A stretch of DNA of 64,000 nucleotides from Strigamia acuminata (GCA_949358305.1 OX442314.1:26769118-26833117), one strand, 5' to 3'; positions 11,001 through 22,633 are shown, counted from the first letter of the stretch. Made by a program: numbers and translations. Notes: generated by a model from the letters alone, not told the origin.

Positions 11001-14000
11001 GATGCTACAACGGCGGCTTCACTCGAAGCGGTGGAAAGGAGGGGCGAGATGATGGTTCGGGTATTGGATATTAGGAACATGGGCAGATCAGCAGCGGAGC
11101 AAGCAAAGCGGTTTCTTTTACCAGATCCGAACTATACAGTTCGGTTTGTCGAGATAGTTAAGAGACCCGGGCAAACCCTTGGACTCTACATTCGGGAGGG
11201 TAACGGAATGGACCGCCACGATGGAGTATTTATTTCGAGAATTGCCATTGAAAGCGCTGTAGCCAACAGCAGATGTCTGGCTGTAGGTGATGAAATCCTT
11301 GCGGTAAATCTTGTAGACATCACTAGGGTTAGTTTGGATGATGTGGTTATCATGATGTCAATTCCCAGGAGACTAGTCTTAACCACAAAGTCCAGGAAGC
11401 ACGGAAAAGGACCCCGTATGGTAATGCCCAAAGCTATTGAGAGGGTGGGGCCTCCGGTGGTAGTGATCAAAAAGGAGCTCGAGGAGTTGGAACCGGAAGA
11501 TGCTTCCAACAGCAATGGGGAAAATGGGGTTATGATGTATCCGCCGCAACCGTACGCTACGATCCATTTGGGAGAACCCGTTGGAAGCCCGTATCTGGCC
11601 GAAGAACAGTACCTCTACTACAATTCCCAACCACACTTGAAGTATCAACAGCAGCTGATGGAGCATGATCCGTGGTTGTCGCAACCAGGACCTAGCGGTT
11701 ATCAGCGGGTTGTGTACGAGCAACCCAAAGCGCTACCACAGGCCCAGTATCCTAAGACTCTGGAGTCTCTGGCTGAACAGGTGCACACGTTTTATTCGGG
11801 ACCGCACGGTGCTGCCACCATTCATTCTAGGACCTTGCAGCCTAGTCGTTCTGAGCGTGCTCTGGCTCGCAGGGTGGCAACTACCGGTCGGATGTTGAGG
11901 GCGGAGAGCGATCATCGGTTGGCTTCTTCGTTGACAGATCGGCCGTACACAACGGGGCGAGTAAGACCTCTTCGGCCCAGCCTGAAGGTTCCCGGGCCAA
12001 CGTGTGCAACTTTACCTCTTCATCATCGGCGGCCGCCTCCGCCTGTCCACAGGCTGGGCGTCTATAGCCATCGGTCGGACGGAGCCTATTCGGATACAGA
12101 AGCAATGACAATGCCTGCGGTATCAATTCTGAGTAGACCACAAGAGTCTAGTGCTAGGTCTTATGCTAGCAGATCCAATTCTCTTCCAAGAATGAGAACA
12201 GACGACAGGTTCCATCGTCGCCATAGACATACTGTAAGGTTCGAAAAAGATATCCACGATTCTCAGGATGAGAGTGACGGTGCTTTGTCGGCACCTGAGT
12301 TGCCCATGCGTAGGGAGCGAGGTGAAGTTTGAGACGAGGTTTTGCTGAATTTGTGTAATTTTGGTTTTTTCTTTTAACAGTTCGTATCCCGTCATCTCCA
12401 AGTGTTTTTACTGCGGCGGAGTATCGTGCTTGGTTAAATCGAGCACCTTCTACGTCCGCTATTTACGAGAAGTTGAAGAAAAGCCGAGAAGTTTTGCATG
12501 CACAAAAGACTGCTCGTGTTACATACAGTGCGGAGAATCTTCTTGATCTAAGACGGGACGTAAGTATTGACACTGCCAGCTATCGGTCCAACGGACAGAT
12601 TTAAGCGAGCCTGCAAACGGTTAATTGTAAACATAGTTTGTTTGTTCTTATCTTATCTTACTGGGAAACAATTTCTACTTTAAAACCAGAATGTGGGGCA
12701 CAATTAATAATCCTTAACAAAATTTCCAAGTCTTGAGGCCTTTAGAATTTGTTTGTCTCGACTCTCAAGGCTCTCACAATCAGTGGCAGTGGCAGTGGGC
12801 GCACACATATCGCGATTTCGCATCGCGTCGCGATGGCGTTGCCATTGCACATGTGCAGGTGATGTCATTTCCTTTGCGCCGGTTCAAAATCTACTTTTGA
12901 AAATAGTACTTGTCCCAAGTACTATTTTGCCCGCGATTCATGCTGCAGCCAATCCGCTAGCTGTGTGAAATGACGTCATTTCATCAACATTTTCGGTTGC
13001 TGTAAAATGATCAGGAATGACGTCATGACATTGAAATAGCAACGCTGGAACAGCTATATGTGTGTAGCATTGCGCGCGATTCACAGGGCAATGCGAAATC
13101 GCGGTATGTGTGTGCCCAGCATTAGTGGTAGGCGAGCTAGGTTTTTGCCTAGGGCCTGTACTGTTTGCTTGCAGAGGCCTCATGGCTGGGACTCTATAGG
13201 GCCTTGCAGATACTAAAGCCGCCACTGATAGAATGTGTTTGTCCTGAGGCTTCCTTAAAGGTCATGGGAAGAGAAAAATAAAAATTGAGGAGAAGATTGT
13301 TTGTGTCATTATTAGACCAAATCCATTGTTGAAACGTGTTCAATTGTTTCGAGAGTGTTATATCGTTCGTTTAAACGTTTGAAAATTCTCAAATGTCCTC
13401 CATTTTTAGTTTTCGAAAGTTTCCAAAAGTTGCCGTTGGTGGCGCTATTTATGACGTCATCGGCGACAAACAAGCAGCTTTTTAGCATGGGCTTGGCTTC
13501 ATTTAAGAGCTACAAAATTTTTTTTCCAAATTTGACAACACTGTTAGGTTATTGGGATTTTAATATTCAGTAAATATTCCAATTTGCTATTTGTTGCAAG
13601 TGTATAGGTTCAAAAGAACTAATAATAAATTTTCGTAGCTCTTAAATGAAGCCAAGCCCATGCTAAAAAGCTGCTTGTTTGTCGCCGATGACGTCATAAA
13701 TAGCGCCACCAACGGCAACTTTTGGAAACTTTCGAAAACTAAAAATGGAGGACATTTGAGAATTTTCAAACGTTTAAACGAACGATATAACACTCTCGAA
13801 ACAATTGAACACGTTTCAACAATGGATTTGGTCTAATAATGACACAAACAATCTTCTCCTCAATTTTTATTTTTCTCTTCCCATGACCTTTAACAGATGT
13901 AAATGTGTGAGAAAAAATGGGCCTAAATCACGTGGTTTGTGGTATAAGACTTAAACCCAGGATTTAGTGAAATGGGTTTGTACTGTTATTTTTTCTTTCT

Positions 14001-16627
14001 TAATGTTTTCAGGATCAAGGGTTTTCTTACTACACCTACCGCCGACCACTTTCTCGAACTTCTCAGGACCAAGCAACAGGTGGAACGTTATCGCGTAGAG
14101 TCCGATATCTTCTAGACGAAGCACAGAACATTCCTCACCCCACCCCTGCAAAACCATCAGATTTCAAAATGCATTTGCTAGATATCAACCCAGCTGAGTT
14201 CCTAAAATATCGGCCTGAAAGAGAGCCATTGCCAACACCTGCTGAAGCTCCAGTCACTCCTGTGCCCACCCCTTCACCCTCTTCACTGATGGATACCAAA
14301 CTCTTTAGTGGTCTTCTTCGAGTTCACCTTCTGGCAGGCCGTGGTCTGAAACATTCGGGTCGTTCCGAACGCTATCGTGATCTGTATTGTGTATTGGAGT
14401 GTGACCATGTACACAAAGCAAGGACCGTAGTTCGAACTGGAGAACAGAATTTTGATTGGGATGAGATTTTTGATTTGGATCTCATTTGCAATCGGGAGCT
14501 AGAGTTTCTTATTTATAGCTGGGATCCTCAATTCAGGCATAAACTTTGTTACAAGGGATCCGTTGATCTGTATAGCCTTTTGTCGGAAGGGCCGGTGCAT
14601 CAATTGGCACTAAAGATAGAACCTCGTGGAACCATATATTTAAAATTACGCTTTACCGATCCTCAACAGGCCTTTCGACGAGCTCTGAACTTGCGTAAAG
14701 GCTCGCTTTTTGGTGTGCATTTAGAGACAGTGGTTACTAGAGAATCAGCTTCTTCTGGTTTGAATGTTCCTCTGCTTGTAAAGCGGTGTATTGAAGAAGT
14801 GGAAGGAAGGGGTCTAGATATAATTGGTCTGTACAGACTATGTGGGTCTTCATCTAAGAAACGAATGCTTAGAGATGGATTTGAAAGAAATCCATTAGTT
14901 GTGGACACTTCTCCAGATAACGTACCAGACATCAATGTAATTACAGGTAAGTCGTCAATGATTAAGAAAGTTGTCTTCTTTTTGTCGTCATTCTTGCAAA
15001 ATGTTTGACGTGTCAACATTTTTGTTGCAGGGGTCTTAAAGGATTATTTCAGAGAACTGCCAGAACCTTTGATAACCCAGTGTTTACATCAGATGTTAAT
15101 GGATGCATTTTCTGTTTGCATTCCGGAGGATCCCGATGGGAATGCTAAATTAATGTTTAGTATATTGGATTGTTTACCTAAAGTTAACCGGGTAAGAACT
15201 TGTACAATTACAACTCTTCTACAGTCCTGCAGCTTGCTTACTCACTTGTCAGTGAGGTACTGCTGGGTCACTATTGAGGTTTCAGAGAAAGCACGTGCTT
15301 AAGCCTGCGCTGTACTGAGCATTATGGGATCACTAAAGAGAGACATCAAAGCCAAATGCTTCACATATATTTTCTTATGCGTGGAAGTTTTAGTCGCGGC
15401 TTTAACATATCCGAGCCCCTGGCAAGCGTGGAAAGGCGAGGCCTTAGGCAAGCATGGAAATGTCTGGCCCTAGGCAAGCATGGAAATGTGCGGCCCTAGG
15501 CAAGCATGGAAATGTATGGCCCTAGGGAAGCATGGAAATGTGTGGCCCTAGGCAAGTCTGGAAATGCGAGGCCCTGGGCAAGTTACTCACACGTAAGTTA
15601 TAGGAACACAAATTTATATGAAGCAGTCGGGGCTCTCTTAACACTTTTTAGCGCCCCGGGCTTAAAAAAATCAGACGCTCCTTGCCCCTTGTCGTAATTT
15701 AAAAAAAATTATTTTTACATTTACAAGTTATTTAAGACTCGTTATTGGAGGCACCTGACGCCCCCGGGCTGCAGTCCAGTTAGCCTAATGGTTAAGGTGG
15801 CCCAGGAAGCAGTAAAGTCTCAGATCAGCTCCCGGAGTGCAATTTTTTGGTCTTCGGGAGTTCGAAATGCCAAAAAGCATTGGTTAGCAATCGGGGGTTC
15901 GGCTTGTGCGGTTGAAACAGGCCCACAAGCCTAGAGGGGCCCACAAAGAATAAAAAAATTTTTTTTTTAAATAAATGAAATATTATTGCTCTGCTAAAGA
16001 GCCCATCAACCCAACTTGCACACGGGTCATTGACTTGTTGATACGCCACTGGCAAAAAAGGATGAGTTTTTCAATCGATGTCTTTTCGTTGCAGTGTACG
16101 CTTATACTACTGATGGACCATTTGAAGTTAGTAGTTTCACAAAGTGAAAGGAACAAAATGGACGCTCAGAATTTAGCACTGTGTTTTGGTCCTGTTCTTC
16201 TTGTTCATTCGGACCCCAATTCATCGATAACCGATTTTCATAAACCCGTTCAGGTTCTCAAATATTTACTTGAGATCTGGCCCTCAAAGCAGCAGGGTGA
16301 GTAAAAACCAAAAGCCATCAAATGCAACTTACTATTTTTTTTTTTTTTTTTTGAAAAATTTTTTTGTTATAAATTAAATTTTTCAAATTTTTTACTTTGA
16401 GAAAAAAAAAATTTTTAAGACTTTTTTTTTTTTGGAAAATTTTTTCTTGGGTTTTTAATATGGCGGTGTTGATGGGTGCGGTGACATCATTTATAGAAAG
16501 TTCCGGAGATGGTGAAAGTAGTGAAAAGGTGCACGACAACCACTGCCAACCCGACCAACCCACCTTGGACAGTGAGCAGGTGGAAGGAAAGGAGAACGGA
16601 AGCCCGGAGGGAGCATGCAGGTGGTAA
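5029..16627 (+). CDS. syd-1: SYD-1 / RhoGAP100F-like synapse-defective protein (PDZ-C2-RhoGAP)
   Basis: Presynaptic active-zone organiser with a RhoGAP module. Coding exons: 5002-5127 (ATG at 5029), 10944-12321, 12381-12559, 14013-14946, 15031-15191, 16095-16296, 16497-16627. All junctions are GT-AG, phases agree, total 1027 residues. Exon 1 ends VMQSDFRK and exon 2 opens VSGISTEIF, as in fly RhoGAP100F. The PDZ domain is at about residues 98-185 (QTLGLYIREGNG). A low-complexity stretch follows, then EYRAWLNRAPS, C2 at about 650-760, and RhoGAP at about 785-975 with GLYRLCG holding the arginine finger (Arg827) and SERNKMDAQNLAL near its end. The arginine finger suggests real GAP activity, unlike what I recall for worm SYD-1. 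The tail after the GAP domain is only about 50 residues, much shorter than in the fly; the last acceptor (16496) has a weak pyrimidine tract, so this end is least certain. A short upstream frame extension without ATG and the acceptor at 5001 imply untranslated leader exons. Confidence 0.88.
5517..5998. mobile_element. Fold-back MITE in syd-1 intron 1
   Basis: Terminal inverted repeats of about 33 bp start AGGGGTTTCATTAAATGAGC at the left and end with the reverse complement at 5998. A TA dinucleotide flanks each side, as expected for a Tc1/mariner-type target duplication. The interior repeats GATTACTTTGATTAC-like words and has no coding capacity. Confidence 0.75.
6211..6456. mobile_element. 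hAT-type MITE in syd-1 intron 1
   Basis: Starts CAGCGTTTCCCAAACT and ends with the partly complementary AGTTTAGGAACCCCTG. Flanked by GTTTAGAC and GTCTAGAC, an 8-bp duplication with one mismatch. The same family recurs at 53394-54920. Confidence 0.75.
7753..8192. mobile_element. MITE with GGGGCCGTCC termini in syd-1 intron 1
   Basis: Inverted termini GGGGCCGTCCATATATTACG face each other and continue for about 28 bp. The trinucleotide TAA flanks both ends. The interior holds several G-runs and, at about 7868-7985, a run of the 10-bp unit TTTTTGAAAA. No coding capacity. Confidence 0.75.
8268..8451. mobile_element. pogo-like MITE in syd-1 intron 1
   Basis: Imperfect inverted termini CAGTCGAAACTTTTTATAAC, TA flanks, and an interior built from words like AACGAATTCGTTATA. 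Related copies are at 50023-50205 and, hugely expanded inside, at about 33640-34330. Confidence 0.75.
8452..9158. other. Intron 1 sequence without recognised features
   Basis: Ordinary AT-rich intron sequence between two MITEs. The open frames at 8531-8731 and 9082-9264 show no known motif; the second is partly inside the element that starts at 9159. Confidence 0.5.
9159..9869. mobile_element. CGCG-motif MITE (711 bp) in syd-1 intron 1
   Basis: Left end GGGACTCTATAATACGCGCG, right end CGCGCGCATTATGGATCACC; the inner parts of the two ends are complementary. Flanks GTCTAAGC and GTCTAACA look like a decayed 8-bp target duplication. The interior is a mosaic of short modules (TTCTTATCCGCG, TTCATAACCGCG and reverse complements), plus a perfect 24-bp-arm hairpin at 9648-9702. 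Relatives are at 52169-52817 (exact 8-bp duplication) and, truncated and inverted, at about 58332. The 355-612 and 727-915 offset ORFs within this stretch are not genes. Confidence 0.75.
9876..10902. mobile_element. 1.03-kb near-perfect palindrome with tRNA-like modules
   Basis: Two arms of about 495 bp face each other around a centre near 10389, with only about 30 bp of unmatched sequence. The outer ends are CAAGGGGAGAGCACC and its complement. Each arm carries a tRNA-like module (about 10231-10305 and 10473-10548) with an A-box-like TGGTCCAGTGG and a B-box-like GATTCAAATCC, the split pol III promoter of tRNA-derived SINEs. The right end is 41 bp from the splice acceptor of syd-1 exon 2. The open frame across the right end continues into the real exon only by chance. 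Confidence 0.8.
12787..13124. mobile_element. MITE in syd-1 intron 3
   Basis: Inverted ends containing CACACATATCGCGATTTCGC and its near complement at 13080-13120. The interior holds TGACGTCA twice. The exact boundaries and target duplication are unclear because a second, larger element with CAGTGGC ends may surround it. Confidence 0.55.
13255..13893. mobile_element. Long inverted-repeat element in syd-1 intron 3
   Basis: Arms of about 265 bp (13255-13520 and 13627-13893) are almost identical in inverted orientation, separated by about 105 bp. Both arms therefore give the same short open frame on opposite strands, a symmetry artefact. TA lies next to both ends. Each arm holds one TGACGTCA. 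Confidence 0.8.
15420..15590. repeat. 26-bp GC-rich minisatellite in syd-1 intron 5
   Basis: Six copies of a 26-bp unit containing GGCAAGCATGGAAATGTGTG, with one to four changes each. Unlike the other arrays of the window it is GC-rich and its unit is not close to a multiple of ten. Confidence 0.85.
15766..15975 (+). mobile_element. tRNA-derived SINE-like sequence in syd-1 intron 5
   Basis: GTCCAGTTAGCCTAATGGTT resembles a tRNA 5' half with an A box, and GGGAGTTCGAAATGCC about 60 bp later resembles a B box. The segment ends in an A-rich tail. A related head, CCCAGTTAGCCCAATGATAA, lies at 52518-52537. Age and exact ends are unknown. Confidence 0.5.
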
Positions 16628-16751
16628 TTCCTGGTCGGGACAATGTTTACTGCCAGAAACATCTTGCTGAAAAAAAAGAGTAAAAAAAAAAAAATTAATA
16701 ATAATGATAATTAATAATAATCATAATAATATTAATAATATTACTACTAAT

Positions 16752-16757
16752 AATAAA
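16752..16757 (+). terminator. Candidate syd-1 polyadenylation signal
   Basis: First AATAAA on the plus strand after the syd-1 stop, about 125 bp downstream, in a TAATAATAA-rich stretch. The match may be composition-driven. Confidence 0.25.
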
Positions 16758-17099
16758 TTGTTTGGATATACTTATAACAAATTTTATTTGTTAAAAAATA
16801 TAATAATGATGATTATAACTGGTAGAAAAATTTTAGAGAAACTTTCTTTGAGATAAACTTTATCCCTGTGTGAATGGTGTGCCATTGTAAATTTGTATCT
16901 TGGCCTTCCCTGAATGCATTTCACTAACCAAAACTGCACTTGTTATAAGTTTTGTTATTTTTTCTTTTTTGTTTTTTTGTTTTTGGGTTTTGGAGACATT
17001 TGTCTGTAATAATAACTTTTAGGGAAGTAGAGTAAAGTGAAGAATGATGGGTAATAAGTTTACGGTAAGCGAACTCTATTAAGCGGCATTGGGTTAGGT

Positions 17100-17297
17100 C
17101 AGGGGTCGGCAACCTTTTGAGACGGAAGAGCCAAAAGTTACAATTTACAAAATTTCCCAGTTTTAAAGAGCCACTAACGTTTTTGTTTTGAAAATAAAAT
17201 AATATAATTATTAATATTTGCGCATGGAACTGGAGAGCCGCATCTTGACATCGAAAGGGCCACATGCGGCTCGCAAGCTGCAGGTTGCCGACCGCTG
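17100..17297. mobile_element. hAT MITE with exact 8-bp target duplication
   Basis: Starts CAGGGGTCGGCAACC and ends GGTTGCCGACCGCTG. The flanks are GGTTAGGT on both sides (17092-17099 and 17298-17305). The interior is non-coding. This combination is diagnostic of hAT insertion. Confidence 0.85.
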
Positions 17298-17458
17298 GGT
17301 TAGGTCAGTACTTGGATGTATTTGTGTCTGATTTAAGATACTAGGCACATTCATTAAGTCATTTAGACTAAACAGAATATTTAAAACTGCTTTTTAAAAC
17401 TGCCCGTCTCGAGCTAACTTCATAAATGGTGGCCAATTTAGTCTGTTTTCAGTCACAA

Positions 17459-17671
17459 TTGGGGTTTCGGTGCCGGGAAACTGGGGTACCGCTTTCCCGA
17501 GAAACCGGTTGAAAAATCACAGAACCAGGAACCGGGAAATTTGAAAAAATAACCATTTTTAGCCTGACCTTTTTTAGTCCCGAGAGTACCGATTTCCCGG
17601 GAGTATCGGCCATTTTGGTATCGGGAACCGGGAACCGGGAATTTAAAAAAGGCGGGAAAACAGAAACCCTG
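17459..17671. mobile_element. hAT-like MITE with CCGGGAA modules
   Basis: Ends GGGGTTTCGGTGCCGGGAA and the near complement TTCCCGCC...AGGG(TTTC) on the right. Flanks GTCACAA and GTCACAG suggest a decayed target duplication. The interior repeats GGAACCGGGAA. Confidence 0.55.
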
Positions 17672-17686
17672 GTCACAGTAGGCAGG

Positions 17687-20600
17687 GGGTAACATTTTTA
17701 AACTGGATAAGATGTTTAACTGCAAGTTAGACAGGGATTTGTGGATGTGCCTACTGTTTATATGGTACAAAGTATCTAACTGGGTTTTTTGGCGGTTTTC
17801 TCAGTTGTCGGTGCAAATGCAAGGTTGGATTCTTGGAAATCGTTGTACAAAGCCGGAAAGTTCAAACCGTATTATCTCTAGATTGAGGTGGTGCTTCTTT
17901 TACATTTGTTAGAGTTTAGGCATTGATTCAAAACTGTTTAGAGTTTTTTAAACGATATTGTTTGCAGTTGTTCATTGGTGACTGCAGATGTTAGGTGCTT
18001 GGTAACGACCGGATAAAGGACCGGATTAAAACTTTAAATGCGACAAAACTGTTTGATTTCTCGTTTTGAGGTGAATACAAGCAAAACACACTTGGTTTGT
18101 GAGATTTTTCTTTGTTTTTGGTAATTTACAAAATATATACATTATATATATATATATATTGTTAATAAAAGTAACAAAATTGACAAAAAGTGCATTGTTT
18201 ATGAGCCTAGGTGCACTGAAATGTATTCTGGAACTCAGCATGACGTGTGTAATGGCAATTGTTACAACATTTTTTTCTTTTTCCATACAAAACTTTGCTC
18301 AGTGTATAAGACTTTTTACCAGACCAAAGGGTTTTCTCTAAACTTCAACCAGGGCTGTGAGGTGGTTTGCTGGCGGCTGGACCAGACTTACAAGACGCTT
18401 TTTATCAACAAAATTTACTTTTTAGGCACAAAATAGACTTTTCTAAGGTAAAAAAATCGACTTTTGGCCACAAAATTTGCCTTTACACATCAGTAATGCA
18501 ATTTTTACGTGTGGAAATGCTTTTACACGAAAAAAGTGCCAAAAATATGGCGGGTTCTTGTAAGACCGGTTGCGCGATGCCACCGCACGGCTCAGACTTC
18601 AACATCTGATAACTGGTGCTAAATAGTTGTTGATAATTCCTGAAGAAAAATATTAATAAGTAAATATGAAAAGAAATACTAAAATTTCCATTTTGTATTC
18701 TCTGAGGTGCTCTAATTGACAATTTAATGATATAATAATGAACCACAATTTGTTTTTAATTCATTTTTTTTTTTTTTTTTTTTTTTTTTTAGTTTTATGG
18801 TATATATTTTTTTTTAATGTTTGGTCTGACAACATTAAATTATTGACACTGAAAAACAAGACCCTTATGTAAGAAAAATGAATTTTGCCAAAAGAAAGGA
18901 ATTAAAAATACAAAAAAAATTATTTAAAAAAAAAGTAGAAATGAAAAATCTTAGCAACTTGTGCCTTTAATTTTAATTAATGTAGTTTGTGATGAAATGT
19001 TTCCTGTGCTACAATTGCTTCTTTTCTTTTGTTCTGTTTTATTTATTCTTTTGTTACATATGATGGCTAATAAAATGTCAGTTGTGGCATTTTCAGATTG
19101 AATTTGTGGAGGGAAATGAATGAAAATTAAATTCATAGATTTATTAAAAATTTATACATTTTATAAATGGAATAAAATAAATTCAAAATTCATAAGAAAT
19201 TTATAAATTTTATAAATTCAATAAAAAAAATTCATAATTTATAAATTTAATAAAAAAATTCAAAATTTTAAAATTATAAAATTTAAAATTATAAAATTAT
19301 AAAATTATAAAATTTAAAATTATAAAATAAAAAAAAATTCATAATTTATAAATTTAATAAAAAAATTTAAAATTTCATTTAAAAACTCAAAATTTTAATT
19401 AAAATCTAAAAATTTCATTTAAAATCTAAAAATTTCATTTAAAAACTCAAAATTTTATTTATAAACTCAAAATTTCATTTAAAAACTAAAAATTTTGTTT
19501 AAAAAATCAAAATTTCAATTAAAATCTAAAAATTTCATTTAAAAACTCAAAATTTCATATAAAAACTCAAAATTTCGTTCAAAAACTCAAAATTTCATTT
19601 ATAATCTCAAAACTTTATTTAAAAACTCAAAATTTTGTTTAAAAAATCAAAATTTCATTCAAAAACTCAAAATTTTGAGAATTTTGACAAAAATTATGAA
19701 AACTAAAACATTAGCCTCCTTTCGGAACCCCTGACAATTAAACCAATCTGAAAATCCACAAGACTGCGTTTGAAAAGCCAGCGTTTCCATTTGCTTAAGT
19801 GAACCTCCTCCTTATGTTAAAGGGAACACGCTGAACATGCAATGTACACCTAAAAAGAAAAAAAGTTTTTTTCCGATTGATATTTAATTCGACACAAATA
19901 AAGATAGATCGGTAAATGAAATTGAACTCAGGGAATTATAAAACAAATTAGAAATGAACAAAATGTCTTCTGACTTGCACTCTCAATCTCTTGAAATCAA
20001 CTTAGAACAAACTAAACAAACTTGTACAATTGTATTTGATGTCCCTTTCATTTTCCTCATTTACGTCTTCCATTTTGAGCCCCACCAGTGGCAAAAAGTG
20101 GAAGTTAAGACTTTTAATTGATCGATACAAAGCAGCAATAAAAGTTTTAAAAAACAAAAACAAAAACAAAAAAATCGTTTTAACTTTTTTTTTATATATT
20201 AATTGATGTTTTTAAAACAATTCTTTGAGTTCCTAATACTTTTTACCAAGTGTTTTGCTAAAAAAAAAAAATAAGAAGAAAAAAAGAATTAAATATTGTC
20301 TAAAATTCTTCATGTGTTTTACATATCGTCAAATGGACTAAGGGGGGAAGAAGTGTGAAAATTGATGTACAGTTATTATTTATTTATTTGATTAATTTAT
20401 TGATTTAAATTTTGGTTTTAAAAAAAGTAAAGTGCAAAAATGTCAATATTGTGTACAGGCAAAGCTAACACTGCTATTAAAACGAACCGTTTTGTTTTGA
20501 ACAGTCAATTTTACTATAGTCTTGTATACGACAAATTCTTATTCGAAAAATGTGGAAATTTAAATTTTTATTTTTATTTTTTATTTGTTTCTTTATTTAT

Positions 20601-20870
20601 TTGTTTATTCATTTTTTAATTTACTACATCTTTGTATGTTTAGGAATTTCTATGTCTTGTTGGAAGTGTTGATAGTAGTCAAGTTGAATAAATTTCTAAG
20701 CTGGAAAAGCTACACATTTCTGTTTCAAAATTGCCCGCTGTTCTATTTAATTTTGTTTGGTTCAGCCTTTCAGGTGACAAAAGGAATGTTTAAGCGCTCG
20801 CAAGTGTAATGGTGGAAATCAATGAAGAAAACCTTAAGGTGAGGGCTTTGAGTTGAGTTGGGGTTTTGTT
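17687..20870. other. Intergenic AT-rich DNA
   Basis: No gene recognised on either strand. 18120-18170 has a TA dinucleotide run, 18764-18791 a poly-T run, and 19140-19690 diffuse repeats. Open frames at 18026-18746 have no motif and follow AT-rich composition. Confidence 0.6.
19370..19690. repeat. 20-bp AT-rich minisatellite
   Basis: About 15 degenerate copies of a 20-bp unit, AAAAACTCAAAATTTCATTT, preceded by shorter ATAAAATTTA-type repetition. Confidence 0.8.
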
Positions 20871-20947
20871 GGAGTCCTCGCCGGTTTAGCGGTCGATGCG
20901 CCTGACTGGCAATCGGGGGAGCTGCGGTTCGATTCCCAGTCATACGG
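20871..20947 (+). pseudogene. tRNA-like sequence (Ala GGC-like), probable pseudogene or SINE head
   Basis: A plausible A box (GGTTTAGCGGTCG) and B box (GGTTCGATTCC) are correctly spaced. An anticodon arm can be drawn with five pairs and the loop CTGGCAA, giving anticodon GGC. The T stem has two mismatches and no good acceptor stem is seen, so a functional tRNA is unlikely. Confidence 0.4.
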
Positions 20948-21095
20948 TAGGTTCCTGGAAATTCCTGACTGTTTGTTTATTTATTTAGTCATACGTTTAT
21001 CGATTTTCAACAATATGTTGCAGGGTGTTGTTTGTGTACTTTAATTTGACTTCAGGTTGCATTCTGCGATGTACTCCTGTCGGGCGAAGGCACTA

Positions 21096-21990
21096 GGTGC
21101 ATTCGAAAAGTCATTTGCACTAAACGATGGGTGCAACTGGTGGTGTAAATGTCAAGTTAAACGACCCAATTTTCGAGTTTAAAATAAATTTCAGTTGTAA
21201 ATAAATTCGCCCAAATAGTAACCATAGTGATGATCATTATTGTTGTTGTTTACTCTAAAAAAAAAACAATAACTGCTACGAAATTGTTATTACGGTCAAA
21301 ATCGTTGCGACCAATCGAAATCGCTGAGACCGTTCTAACGAAAATCTAAGATGGCTGCCAGCAAGACCCGATTTGAACGAAAAAACTCGTTGAACGGAGA
21401 TTTAAACGTGGCGTGTAGGTCGTTTCCTTTTAACCAGTTTACACGACATTTTCACGACATTTAAACGAATTATTTCGGGTAAATGTCGTATGAAAACGAG
21501 TGTAAACACATTTACACTCGTTTTGATGACTTTTCAAATGTGGGATGCAGGATTTCTCGGTTTTTACTGTTTTTGCCGTTACTATAAACAAAATGAACAG
21601 CAAAAAAAGTCAAAAATCATCATCAAAAACTGCAAAAACAAAAACACGAGTTGTTTTAGAAATGGCTTACACGGGTTTTAGTTTTTACAACCAAGTTCAA
21701 AATGGCCGCTTCGAAGGATCAGATTTTCAAGTGTCATAAATACTTTCAGGCGAAGCATCCACCTCCCAAAATGTGAGTAAATGCTAAATTATGTTTAAAT
21801 AAGGGTGCCACGAGCACAATTAATTGGTTAGATGAAAGAAAAGGAATTTGTATTCACCATGTACTCGCGCGATTGCGACGCAAAAACGATACAACAAACG
21901 GGCCTAAAAACGAACACATTCGCAGTTATAGACACGTTTTTGCCTACTATTTTGGCGCGTAAACAGTATAAACCGAAATTTTGAACGCAC
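21096..21990. mobile_element. Candidate transposon with GGTGC(A/G)TTC(A/G)AAA ends
   Basis: The left end GGTGCATTCGAAAAGTC and the reverse complement of the right end, GGTGCGTTCAAAATTTC, agree at most positions, and TA flanks each. A second match inside (CATTTGAAAAGTCAT, inverted, near 21530) allows a shorter element. A start codon exon-like piece lies inside (21703). Confidence 0.4.
21703..21774 (+). CDS. Orphan start-exon-like sequence, function unknown
   Basis: ATG in a good context (AAAATGGCC) opens 24 codons beginning MAASKDQIFKCHKYFQAKH and runs into a consensus donor (GTGAGT, 21773). The codon content is less AT-biased than the surroundings. I do not recognise the product and found no in-frame partner exon downstream. 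It may be the first exon of an unrecognised gene, or a captured gene fragment inside the surrounding candidate transposon. Confidence 0.25.
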
Positions 21991-22166
21991 CTAATGTTAG
22001 TTTACTGATCCTTAATCCATTAAGACAAAAATACGGGTCCGCCGGATTAAATGATGAGTTTAATAATTTATTTGATGTCACCACGAGCAGAAGGATGAAA
22101 AGTAAGTAATCTGGGGAACAATGAAACGTGCATCGCCCACTTTCTTATTTTCGCCAACCCAAGTAA

Positions 22167-22633
22167 TGGGTGGTCTTGGGTTTCCACCTCTAGGCGACAC
22201 CTGTTGATTACAGATCGCACCGTTTGGTAATTGATAGGACCTTAATTCACCGTAAAAAATGCGCACTAAATGAAGACGTTCAAACTGTCCGGACAGACGG
22301 AAGCGTGCAATCAGTACAAACGATAAAAAGTAATTAAAATTGGGAAAATATTTTGAAAAAAAAAAAAAATAATAAAGAAATAAATATATTTTTTTTTCTT
22401 TATTTCTTTTTTCGATAAACAAATTATTTTATCTCCGAATTGAAAACAAATTAGAGAGAGAGAGAGAGAAAAAAGTAATTGTGGGATGACGTCATAGTGA
22501 ATTTTCAGAATTCAGTCGCTGCGCTCAGGGTGGCAAAGATGCGTGATGGGATGGCAGATCGACCGCTTGGGTGGTCCAAACAAAAGAACATAGTTCCCCT
22601 CATTAGCGGCGTCCGTTCTCAACCTGGGTGGTC
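22167..22633. promoter_or_regulatory. Cluster of three exact Ci/Gli sites, about 7 kb upstream of patched
   Basis: TGGGTGGTC occurs exactly at 22167-22175, 22568-22576 and 22625-22633. This is the consensus site of Ci/Gli zinc-finger factors, and patched is their best-known direct target. A CRE octamer lies at 22487. Whether this DNA is a patched enhancer is inference. Confidence 0.45.

Noticed and set aside
13355-13793. Two nearly identical small proteins on opposite strands.
   Set aside because: They are the two arms of one inverted repeat; no motif and no splice context.
20871-20947. Functional tRNA-Ala.
   Set aside because: Mismatched T stem and no acceptor stem.
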